The position numbers were made by a program, and so were the translations under genes. Positions 15,042 through 21,160 of a DNA stretch of 21,181 nucleotides are shown here, in pieces. The first letter of the stretch is position 1; the number at the start of each line of letters is the position of its first letter. The stretch covers positions 1 through 21,181 of the forward strand of contig DIYS01000231.1 in assembly GCA_002429115.1 (NCBI GenBank), written 5' to 3'. The notes below the pieces were generated by a model. That model ran no database searches, was not told the DNA's origin, and saw nothing but the letters and a program-made list of their open reading frames with translations. The DNA is from Saccharicrinis sp. UBA6048 (GTDB taxonomy: Bacteria > Bacteroidota > Bacteroidia > Bacteroidales > Marinilabiliaceae).

Positions 15042-15975
15042 GAAGACTATTATAATTACCGTATTGGGAGCGATTGCCTTGTTCCTGTTTTCACAAGGTG
15101 TTTATATTGTTGATGAAACCGAGCAAGTTGTGGTAACCCAGTTTGGTAAGCCTGTGGGTGAGGCAATTACTTCGCCGGGTATGAAGTTTAAAGTGCCATT
15201 TATACAGACTACCCACTTTTTCGACAAGCGATATTTAGAATGGGATGGTGATCCAAACCAGGTGCCTACGAAAGACAAGAAATTTATTTTTGTAGATACC
15301 TATGCACGATGGCAGATTATCGATCCGCTGCAGTTTTATAAGCGTATGACCAATGAGCGTAGTGCTTATTCGCGCCTGGATGATATTTTAGATGGAGAAA
15401 CGCGCAATTACATTGCCAAGCACAATATTGAAGAGGCTGTTCGATCAACTAACCGTGTACCTCAATCGGCAGGTATAGCCGGTGAGATGATTGGTGATAG
15501 CCTGATGTCCATTGCTGTAGGGCGCGATAAGATTCAGGAAATGATTCAAAAGGCATCGAATCAACAAGCGAAAGAGTTGGGAATTGCGATTCTGGATTTC
15601 CGCTTCAAACGTATTAATTACGATCAGGATGTTGAAACGCAGGTGTACGAGCGTATGAAGAGTGAGCGTTTTCGTATTGCTGACAAATTCAAATCTGAAG
15701 GGCAAGGAGAAGCATCGCGAATAAATGGTGAGAAAGATCGTGAGTTGAAAACCATTGTTTCGGAAGCCTATAAAACAGCTGAAGAGATAAAGGGTGATGC
15801 AGATGCAGCTGCAGCAGCCATTTATGCATCAGCCTATGATAAAACGCCTCAGGCGCGTCAATTGTACAGCTTCTTAAAATCGATGGAAGCTTATGAAAAA
15901 ACCTTTGACGATCAAACACACATTATTCTTTCAACAGATAGTGAGTTCTATAAGTATTTGAAAGGCATGAAATAG
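15031..15975 (+). CDS. hflC: HflC, FtsH protease regulator subunit
   Basis: 314 residues: a membrane helix at about 6-25, then VDETEQVVVTQFGKPVGEAI and SPGMKFKVPFIQ, the SPFH signature, and RYLEWDGDPNQVPTKDKKFI, which is specific to HflC. The helical region carries ERMKSERFRIADKFKSEGQG, the conserved HflC segment, and the C-terminus contains FLKSMEAYEKTF, also typical. Start ATG at 15031 is chosen over an upstream ATG at 14971 because it places the membrane helix at the N-terminus and gives family length; it overlaps the hflK 3' end by 11 nt, suggesting coupled translation for 1:1 assembly. A strong hairpin follows the gene. Confidence 0.93.
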   Translation: MDNKKTIIITVLGAIALFLFSQGVYIVDETEQVVVTQFGKPVGEAITSPGMKFKVPFIQTTHFFDKRYLEWDGDPNQVPTKDKKFIFVDTYARWQIIDPLQFYKRMTNERSAYSRLDDILDGETRNYIAKHNIEEAVRSTNRVPQSAGIAGEMIGDSLMSIAVGRDKIQEMIQKASNQQAKELGIAILDFRFKRINYDQDVETQVYERMKSERFRIADKFKSEGQGEASRINGEKDRELKTIVSEAYKTAEEIKGDADAAAAAIYASAYDKTPQARQLYSFLKSMEAYEKTFDDQTHIILSTDSEFYKYLKGMK

Positions 15976-15996
15976 TGATGCTTTAAAAAGATTAGC

Positions 15997-16033
15997 AAGC
16001 CTGCTGGATATTATTTATCAGCAGGCTTTTTTA
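15997..16033. terminator. Bidirectional terminator overlapping the nhaC stop codon
   Basis: AAGCCTGCTG (15997-16006) and CAGCAGGCTT (16019-16028) form a perfect 10-bp stem with a 12-nt loop, followed by TTTTTTAA. The stop codon of the minus-strand antiporter (16011-16013) lies in the loop and its last codons form one arm. Confidence 0.8.
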
Positions 16034-17294
16034 ATATGATCGAGATTATTACGGTCATACCCATTAAATACGGATAAAATAGGTAAGTCATAATATCAAA
16101 TGGTGATAGTAAACCAGCAGACAAGCCTACCGCAGCTAATATTTGTGCACCATACGGCAATATTCCCTGTACAAAGCAAGAGGCCGTATCCATCAAACTG
16201 GCCGATCTTCGAGGTTCAATCTTAAACTTATCGGCAACAGTTTTAACAATAGGCCCCGACATCAGAATGGCTATGGTGTTATTGGCAGTAAAAACATTAA
16301 TAATACCAGTCAATGTTACAATACTGAACTCAGCTCCCTTTTTGCCTTTCGTTTTCTTTCCAATGTGGCTGATGATGTAGTCGATGCCGCCATTGAGGCG
16401 CACCACCTCTACAATGCCTCCTACCAGCATCGATACGATGACGATCTCAGCCATACCTTGCATACCATTATTAACCGATGAAAAGTAGCTCCACAGGTTA
16501 AACTCTCCAATTGCTAAACCAATTCCTCCTGCCAGAATTATTCCTATACTTAACACCAGAAATACATTCATCCCCAATATGGCTGTAATGAGTACAATCA
16601 GGTAAGGTGTTAGTTTGAGGTAATCTATAACCTGGATGTCAATCTGGTGATCTCCACCATTTGAAGGAACTAGAAAGTAAATGACCAATGAAATAACGGC
16701 CGCAGGCAGAACGAGTCGAATATTGGCCTTGAACTTATCCTTCATCTTACAATTCTGAGTTCGGGTTGCAGCAATGGTGGTATCTGAAATCATTGACAGG
16801 TTATCGCCAAACATGGCACCTCCAATGGCGGCACCAACCGCAATGGCAGCATTAAGATCAATGGCTTCGGCTAATCCGATAGCAACCGGTGTCAAGGCCA
16901 CCACTGTGCCAACAGAAGTGCCTACTGATAATGATATGAAGCAGCCAATGATAAAAAGTCCGGCAACTAATATTTCCTGAGGAAGATAGCGAAGACCAAT
17001 ATTCACCGTAGCATCAACAGCTCCCATTTCGCGGGCAACGTTGGCAAAAGCTCCGGCTAAAATAAATATCAGACACATCAGCATGATGCCAGAATGTCCC
17101 ATGCCCTTGGTGAAAGTTTCCATTTTATTAATCAACTTCTTCCCGGGAGCCATAAGCAGAGCTACACCCGAAGCAGCAAGAAAAGAAATGGTGATGGGCA
17201 TTTTGTAAAAGTCACCGCTTATCCAGCCCGGAATAAGGTATATGACCAGAAAAACACCGATTGGTATCAGTGCCTTAAGTTTTAATTGTTTCAT
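16011..17294 (-). CDS. nhaC: NhaC-family Na+/H+ antiporter
   Basis: A 427-residue inner-membrane transporter with about 11-12 helices. The hallmark GAMFGDNLSMISDTTIAATR, just past a Gly/Ala-rich helix (AIAVGAAIGG), is the conserved core of the NhaC/ion-transporter superfamily (PF03553), and FTANNTIAILMSGPIVK in the second half is the matching inverted-repeat motif. It likely exchanges Na+ (or a related solute) for protons, supporting pH and sodium homeostasis, in keeping with a marine or saline habitat. Some NhaC relatives exchange organic acids or amino acids, so the substrate is less certain than the fold. It is divergent from the sigma-factor gene and shares a repeat-rich 193-bp promoter region with it. 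Confidence 0.85.
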   Translation of the reverse strand: MKQLKLKALIPIGVFLVIYLIPGWISGDFYKMPITISFLAASGVALLMAPGKKLINKMETFTKGMGHSGIMLMCLIFILAGAFANVAREMGAVDATVNIGLRYLPQEILVAGLFIIGCFISLSVGTSVGTVVALTPVAIGLAEAIDLNAAIAVGAAIGGAMFGDNLSMISDTTIAATRTQNCKMKDKFKANIRLVLPAAVISLVIYFLVPSNGGDHQIDIQVIDYLKLTPYLIVLITAILGMNVFLVLSIGIILAGGIGLAIGEFNLWSYFSSVNNGMQGMAEIVIVSMLVGGIVEVVRLNGGIDYIISHIGKKTKGKKGAEFSIVTLTGIINVFTANNTIAILMSGPIVKTVADKFKIEPRRSASLMDTASCFVQGILPYGAQILAAVGLSAGLLSPFDIMTYLFYPYLMGMTVIISIILKKPADK

Positions 17295-17381
17295 TTGTAT
17301 TAGTGGTTCAATGTTTTGCGGCGCAAGTATAGTAATATCATATTTATTACCGAATGATTAATAACAAAATCAGTTCGTTTT

Positions 17382-17431
17382 CAAATAGTTTAACCGTGGT
17401 TAAGTTAATGTACATGTATAAAAACTATTTG
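17382..17431. promoter_or_regulatory. Nested inverted repeats upstream of the sigma gene (operator candidate)
   Basis: CAAATAGTTT (17382-17391) and AAACTATTTG (17422-17431) are perfect 10-bp inverted arms 40 bp apart, start to start. Between them lie TTAACCGTGGTTAA (17390-17403, 6-bp arms with a 2-nt spacer) and the palindrome TACATGTA (17411-17418). The block is 56 nt before the sigma ATG, in the spacer shared with the divergent nhaC. No perfect TAnnTTTG element is present, consistent with non-housekeeping control. Confidence 0.45.
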
Positions 17432-17487
17432 CCTGACTAATGTGTTACAAACATTGTTAAACAAGTTGAATTTCTACCCAATAAAAT

Positions 17488-18048
17488 ATGGAACAACTAA
17501 CAAACCCGGACTCCTGGGTTGATGCATACGCAGATTATTTATACCGATACGCATTATCTCGTGTGAGTAATACTGAAATAGCTGAAGATCTGGTTCAGGA
17601 AACTTTTTTAGCCGGAATAAAGAACCTTGATTCGTTTAAAGGAAAGAGCAGTGAACAAACCTGGCTGACAGCCATCCTAAAGCGTAAAATTATTGATCAT
17701 TACCGAAAAAAATCGTCATCGAAGGAAGTGTCGTTTGATATGCCGGACGACAGGTTCGGTAAATATGGCTCGATGAATGATCATTGGATGGATAGCAGGG
17801 CACCAAAAGAATGGCAGCTGAATAGTGATGAGGCATTGGAAAATGATGAACTAAAGGCCGTACTGCAAGCTTGTATTCAGCACCTGCCCGAAAAATGGGC
17901 GTCATGCTTTATATTGCGTATAATGGAAGAAATGAAAGGCGAAGAGGTTTGTAAGGAATTAAATATTTCTTCGTCTAATATGTGGGTGATGCTTCACAGG
18001 GCACGACTACAACTTCGAGATTGCTTAGAAAAAGGATGGTTTAAATAA
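17488..18048 (+). CDS. ECF-type RNA polymerase sigma factor of the metallophore operon
   Basis: A 186-residue sigma-70 factor with only regions 2 and 4. Region 2 covers about 14-75 (YLYRYALSRVSNTEIAEDLV then QETFLAGI, and WLTAILKRKIIDHYRKK); region 4 covers about 125-180 (LPEKWASCFILRIMEEMKGE, EVCKELNISSSNMWVMLHRA). A longer acidic linker (about 80-120) joins them. Related sigma factors sit next to short zinc-finger proteins and DUF692/DUF2063 operons in proteobacteria, for example the SigF-controlled gig genes of Caulobacter. It probably directs polymerase to its own operon under metal or oxidant stress. It is followed after 12 nt by its likely anti-sigma factor. Confidence 0.88.
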   Translation: MEQLTNPDSWVDAYADYLYRYALSRVSNTEIAEDLVQETFLAGIKNLDSFKGKSSEQTWLTAILKRKIIDHYRKKSSSKEVSFDMPDDRFGKYGSMNDHWMDSRAPKEWQLNSDEALENDELKAVLQACIQHLPEKWASCFILRIMEEMKGEEVCKELNISSSNMWVMLHRARLQLRDCLEKGWFK

Positions 18049-18060
18049 GAAAATTGACAG

Positions 18061-18336
18061 ATGGACACAAAAGGAAAAATGATGATTACGTGTAAGGAAG
18101 CCACTTTTCTTATTTCAAAAAAGCAGCAAGATAAGTTAAACTGGTTTGAACGACTGCAATTGAACTTGCATTTGATGATGTGCAAGTATTGCCGTCGATT
18201 TGCCGAGCAGGTTAGCTTTATTACCAAAGCAATTGCCAGCTTAAAGAAGAAAGTAATGAACCAATCGGCTGGTGTATCACTAAGCGATGAAAAAAAGCAG
18301 CTGATAAAGAAAAAGCTCCTCGAACAAAAAAAGTAA
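18061..18336 (+). CDS. Zinc-finger anti-sigma factor, soluble, ZAS type
   Basis: 91 residues with Cys11, His37, Cys41 and Cys44, i.e. C-x25-H-x3-C-x2-C, the zinc-anti-sigma (ZAS) arrangement; HLMMCKYC is the diagnostic piece. The N-terminal part (TCKEATFLISKKQQDKLNWF) is the part likely to grip the sigma factor, and the tail is a Lys-rich helix. There is no membrane segment, unlike many ZAS proteins, so it should act in the cytoplasm. Metal exchange or thiol oxidation at the Cys/His site could release the sigma factor. The start could be ATG at 18061, 18079 or 18082; the two downstream ones follow AAAGGA. Partner inference rests on adjacency. Confidence 0.75.
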   Translation: MDTKGKMMITCKEATFLISKKQQDKLNWFERLQLNLHLMMCKYCRRFAEQVSFITKAIASLKKKVMNQSAGVSLSDEKKQLIKKKLLEQKK

Positions 18337-18344
18337 CATGCAAT

Positions 18345-18374
18345 TGTAAGGAATAATTTAATAGTTCGTCTAAG
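18345..18374 (+). promoter_or_regulatory. Candidate ECF promoter for hvfA
   Basis: TGTAAG (18345-18350) and CGTC (18367-18370, in CGTCTAAG) are separated by 16 bp, resembling the -35 TGTAAC / -10 CGTC type used by many ECF sigma factors. The leader would be about 45 nt. The same pair was not found upstream of the sigma gene, so this is tentative. Confidence 0.35.
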
Positions 18375-18405
18375 TTGACAAAGCAATAAAGATATAACTA
18401 TCTTA

Positions 18406-18420
18406 AACTATTAAATAGTT
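18406..18420. promoter_or_regulatory. Palindrome immediately before the hvfA start
   Basis: AACTATT-A-AATAGTT is a perfect inverted repeat with 7-bp arms ending 4 nt before the ATG at 18425. It shares the core of the inverted arms upstream of the sigma gene. AATAGTT also occurs at 18360-18366, but also in unrelated spacers near 1131 and 4046, so specificity is unproven. Confidence 0.35.
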
Positions 18421-18424
18421 CATT

Positions 18425-18841
18425 ATGAAAGCAAGGAAAGAGAAACAAAGCAAACTACTTAAAACAGTAGTAATCGGTGGAATGATTGCAGGAGCGACAT
18501 CTATATCAGCTAATGCGAATAATTTATTTGCCTATGGCGACCTGGGAACAGGAGCGGAACTAAGATCTAATTTGCTGGATCAATATGGTACACCTGCTGA
18601 AACAGCAAACCTTCCATCAGACTATATATTAGGTGAAGCCAAGTGTGGAGAGGCTAAATGTGGTGAGGGAAAATGTGGCGAAGCTAAGTCGGAGAAGGCC
18701 AAAAAGGCTAAAAAATCAGAAAGCAAGAGTGCTGAGGCTAAGTGCGGTGAAGGTAAATGTGGAGAAGGAAAGAAAGAAGCTAAAAAATCGGAAAGTAAAA
18801 GCACTGAGGCTAAGTGCGGCGAGGGGAAATGTGGAAACTAA
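18425..18841 (+). CDS. hvfA: HvfA/bufferin-type RiPP copper metallophore precursor
   Basis: 138 residues. A Sec-type signal peptide (basic start KARKEKQSKLLK, hydrophobic TVVIGGMIAGATSISA, likely cut after ANA near 31) is followed by a region without Cys (about 32-69; LFAYGDLGTGAELRSNLL) that may be recognised by the enzymes. The rest is repetitive: seven cysteines (74, 79, 84, 107, 112, 131, 136), each within E-(A/G)-K-C-G (four EAKCG, three EGKCG), in clusters of three, two and two separated by Lys/Ser/Glu linkers. There are no other Cys. In Haemophilus HvfA, EGKCG cysteines become oxazolone/thioamide pairs that bind Cu(I); the same chemistry is inferred here. It is followed by a strong hairpin. 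Confidence 0.88.
   Translation: MKARKEKQSKLLKTVVIGGMIAGATSISANANNLFAYGDLGTGAELRSNLLDQYGTPAETANLPSDYILGEAKCGEAKCGEGKCGEAKSEKAKKAKKSESKSAEAKCGEGKCGEGKKEAKKSESKSTEAKCGEGKCGN
18707..18835. repeat. Internal 72-bp-period duplication within hvfA
   Basis: Codons for 19 residues (AKKSESKSxEAKCGEGKCG) occur at 18707-18763 and again at 18779-18835. The two copies differ at eight bases: seven are synonymous and one changes Ala to Thr. Confidence 0.85.
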
Positions 18842-18862
18842 CAGCCGTGATTTTGAAGATTG

Positions 18863-18895
18863 AAAGAAGGCTTTATAGTCTTCTTTTTATTTTTT
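18863..18895 (+). terminator. Intra-operon terminator after hvfA
   Basis: AAAGAAGGCT (18863-18872) and AGTCTTCTTT (18877-18886) form a 10-bp stem (one G-U pair) with a TTAT tetraloop, followed by TTATTTTTT. It lies between the precursor and hvfB, where no separate promoter is visible, so hvfBCD probably depend on read-through. Confidence 0.75.
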
Positions 18896-18917
18896 AAGTG
18901 AAATTAATTGTGTTAAG

Positions 18918-19754
18918 ATGAAAGCACAGGTAGGCATTGGTTTTAGGCGTGATTTTGCAGATGAATTTATTGATAATCCTGAATTCAACCCTGACTTTAT
19001 TGAGTTAGCGCCCGAAAACTGGATTGGAATGGGAGGCTACTGGAAAAAGAAGCTGGATACTGTAGCTGAAAAATACCCGATTACATGCCATGGTTTATCT
19101 TTATCGATTGGTAGTCCCGACGATTTGGATATGAACTTTTTAAAGGATGTAAAGGATTTCCTGAACAGATATGATGTGAAGATCTACTCAGAGCACCTGT
19201 CTTTTTCAAAAGCTGCCAATGCCCACTTATACGATTTACTACCAATACCATTTCGCCAGGATGCCGTTGATCATATTGCCGCCAGAATAAGTATTGTTCA
19301 TGACTACCTGAAACGACCACTGGTTATCGAAAACGTGTCTTATTATACTTCTGTAGAAGCACAGATGAGTGAACTTGAATTTATACAGAAAGTAGTCGCC
19401 AAATCGGGTTGTCAGCTTTTATTGGATGTTAATAATGTGTATGTAAATGCATTTAATCATCAGTACGATGCCAAAGCGTTTATAAGTCAGCTTCCGCTTG
19501 ATAATGTGGCTTATATCCATATGGCAGGCCATGAAAAAGTGGCGCCTGACTTAATTATAGACACACATGGTGAAGCTATTATTGACCCGGTATACGATTT
19601 ATTTGACTTCACTGTTCAATTATTGCACCCTGTGCCCGTGTTGCTTGAACGTGATTTTAATATCCCCGAAACTTCGGAGTTAATATTAGAAATGGAGAGA
19701 CTTAAATCAATCGTTAAGAATAGATGGGAGGCAGGCTATGCTGTTACACGCTGA
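18918..19754 (+). CDS. hvfB: HvfB/BufB: DUF692 multinuclear non-heme iron oxidase (MNIO)
   Basis: 278 residues of a TIM-barrel DUF692 enzyme of the MbnB/HvfB type. The family start is visible (VGIGFRRDF, FIELAPENWIGMGG). Likely iron ligands include His58 (CHGLSLS), Glu92 (SEHLSF), Glu138 (VIENVSYY), Asp170 and Asn173 (LLDVNNVYVN), His201 (YIHMAGH), Asp215/His217 (DTHGEA) and a Glu in LLERDFNIP. MNIOs use di- or tri-iron centres and O2 to convert precursor cysteines to heterocycles. The substrate should be the Cys-repeat peptide encoded just upstream, processed in the cytoplasm before export. The 3' end overlaps hvfC by 17 nt. Nothing essential appears to be missing. Confidence 0.93.
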   Translation: MKAQVGIGFRRDFADEFIDNPEFNPDFIELAPENWIGMGGYWKKKLDTVAEKYPITCHGLSLSIGSPDDLDMNFLKDVKDFLNRYDVKIYSEHLSFSKAANAHLYDLLPIPFRQDAVDHIAARISIVHDYLKRPLVIENVSYYTSVEAQMSELEFIQKVVAKSGCQLLLDVNNVYVNAFNHQYDAKAFISQLPLDNVAYIHMAGHEKVAPDLIIDTHGEAIIDPVYDLFDFTVQLLHPVPVLLERDFNIPETSELILEMERLKSIVKNRWEAGYAVTR

Positions 19755-20484
19755 AACAAAAGAAATACAAGAAACATTAGCAAGCTATTGCCGCAATGGT
19801 AGAGTGCCATCTATTAATATCAGTCGCCCTGATGCGCTGAAGCATTATCGTCGTCTGATTCGAAATGTTATTACCAATACAATGGAGGCCGCATTTCCAA
19901 TCACTTATCAGTGGCTTGACCTAAATGAGTGGGATCAACTGATCGATGAATTTATGGATGAGCATGATTCACAAACGCCCTCCGTGTGGAAGCTGCCAAA
20001 GGAGTTTGCACAATATGTAATTTCGAGAAACTATCAGCAACTTTTTGATAAACCTGCTTTGAATGATCTGATCCGTTTCGAATGGTGCGAGGTGGAAATT
20101 CATACCTTGGAAGATGTTGCTGAGCCAGATGTTGTAAGCTTGGAATTTACAGCTGATAAAAAGCTTCAGCTAAATCCATACCATCAAACATTAGAGCTTC
20201 AGTTCCCTATTCATCGACTAGTTGCTAACGAAGCTCAACTGCAAAAAGGAAACTACTTTGTGTTCGTTTATCGGGAGCTGGATACAGGAAAGGTCAGGTT
20301 TCTTGATATTTCTCCATTGCATGTGTTTTTATTAAAAAAAATAAACCAGCATAATATTTCTTTAGCAGATGTATTGCCTGATTTATGCAACGTTTTTAAG
20401 CTACGAGACGTAGATGTTGTTAACAAACATTTGAGTGTTTTTTGTCGTGATATGGTGGATAAGAAAATTTTAATTATAACTTAG
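19738..20484 (+). CDS. hvfC: HvfC/BufC: DUF2063 partner protein of the MNIO
   Basis: 248 residues. The N-terminal DUF2063 domain (about 8-95) has the usual helices, seen here in SRPDALKHYRRLIRNVITNT and AFPITYQWL, and the following LFDKPALNDLIRFEWCEVEI matches the conserved LxxLARxEW-type block. The C-terminal half is a winged or beta-rich domain ending in a helical segment. In MbnC/HvfC-type systems this subunit binds the precursor and presents it to the MNIO. Translation starts 17 nt inside hvfB, implying tight coupling and a stable B-C complex. It contains Cys residues (for example in EWCEVE) but no clear metal site. Confidence 0.88.
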   Translation: MLLHAETKEIQETLASYCRNGRVPSINISRPDALKHYRRLIRNVITNTMEAAFPITYQWLDLNEWDQLIDEFMDEHDSQTPSVWKLPKEFAQYVISRNYQQLFDKPALNDLIRFEWCEVEIHTLEDVAEPDVVSLEFTADKKLQLNPYHQTLELQFPIHRLVANEAQLQKGNYFVFVYRELDTGKVRFLDISPLHVFLLKKINQHNISLADVLPDLCNVFKLRDVDVVNKHLSVFCRDMVDKKILIIT

Positions 20485-20544
20485 GCTGTTAATTAGATAG
20501 CTAAACCCACCTTTTTATCACAATTGTTAACTAAATCTGAATGA

Positions 20545-20988
20545 ATGAAAAATGTAATTAAGTTTATTAATGATGCTGCAAACTGGGCAAGCGATTGGGT
20601 CATGCTGTTTTTACGCTTTGTTCTGGCTTTTGGGTTTTATCATCCGGCAGTTAACAAATTTAAGAGCCTTTATGCCACTACAGAATGGTTTGCTTCTATG
20701 AATTACCCTTTACCAAAGTTCACCGTTATCCTCGTTGGATCAATTGAATTTGCAGGGTTCTTCTTGTTGATATTGGGATTATTAACTCGTTACATCACTA
20801 TTCCGTTGATGTTTATTATGCTGGTGGCGATTTTTACCGTTCACTTAGGAAATGGATTTGCAGCTGGTGATAATGGAATGGAAATCCCGATTTATTATCT
20901 GATCATGCTTTTGGTTCTTTTTACCAAAGGGCCTGGAAGATTTAGTATTGATGAAGCTGTTGTCGAAAAAATAAAAGAACAACAATAA
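20545..20988 (+). CDS. hvfD: DoxX-family membrane protein (HvfD/GigD-like)
   Basis: 147 residues with four predicted membrane helices. DoxX-like features are FLRFVLAFGFYHPAVNKFKS near the N-terminus, a second helix with VGSIEFAGFFLLILGLLTRY, and IPLMFIMLVAIFTVH followed by a loop (GNGFAAGDNGMEIPI) and a last helix ending in LFTKGPGRFSID. DoxX proteins close many bufferin/Hvf operons; their job there is unsettled, with redox, quinone or export roles proposed. It is 60 nt after hvfC, so probably co-transcribed, and is followed by the operon's terminal hairpin. ATG at 20545 is used; another ATG 4 nt upstream opens only a six-codon frame. Confidence 0.85.
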   Translation: MKNVIKFINDAANWASDWVMLFLRFVLAFGFYHPAVNKFKSLYATTEWFASMNYPLPKFTVILVGSIEFAGFFLLILGLLTRYITIPLMFIMLVAIFTVHLGNGFAAGDNGMEIPIYYLIMLLVLFTKGPGRFSIDEAVVEKIKEQQ

Positions 20989-20992
20989 ACAA

Positions 20993-21027
20993 AAAAAAGG
21001 CTGTATCAATTTGATACAGCCTTTTTT
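20993..21027. terminator. Bidirectional terminator between the hvf operon and tRNA-Thr
   Basis: GGCTGTATCA (20999-21008) and TGATACAGCC (21012-21021) form a 10-bp stem with a 3-nt loop, flanked by six A and six T that extend the pairing to 16 bp. It fits both the plus-strand operon and the minus-strand tRNA transcript whose tRNA ends 4 nt away. Confidence 0.85.
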
Positions 21028-21030
21028 ATG

Positions 21031-21102
21031 AGCCAATGACGAGATTTGAACTCGTGACCTCTTCCTTACCAAGGAAGCGCTCTACCCCTGAGCTACATCG
21101 GC
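21031..21102 (-). tRNA. tRNA-Thr (anticodon GGT)
   Basis: On the minus strand the 72-nt sequence folds as a full cloverleaf. GCCGATG pairs with CATTGGC in the acceptor stem (one G-U); the anticodon arm is CTTCC-TTGGTAA-GGAAG with anticodon GGT reading ACC/ACT; the T arm is ACGAG-TTCAAAT-CTCGT. The discriminator base is T and no CCA is encoded. Confidence 0.93.
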
Positions 21103-21160
21103 AAACTAAAATTGAACTGACCGCAGAATCTAATTCAATTTTAATTACTATTAAACCCTG

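Noticed and set aside
17411..17418. TACATGTA as a CopY-type cop box
   Set aside because: The cop box is TACANNTGTA; the two central bases are missing, and no CopY-like gene is in the window.
18622..18804. Open minus-strand frame (60 codons) opposite hvfA
   Set aside because: It is a by-product of the repeated Glu-Ala-Lys-Cys-Gly codons; the antisense peptide is low-complexity Ser/Pro/His/Leu with no gene-like features.
18644..18838. Metallothionein as an alternative identity for the Cys-repeat protein
   Set aside because: It has a signal peptide, strict EXKCG context and adjacent MNIO/DUF2063 genes, all of which point to a modified RiPP, not a cytoplasmic metallothionein.
18633..18863. Plus-strand frame overlapping hvfA in another phase
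   Set aside because: Repeat-driven shadow of the precursor; lacks a signal peptide and motif logic, while the main frame has both.
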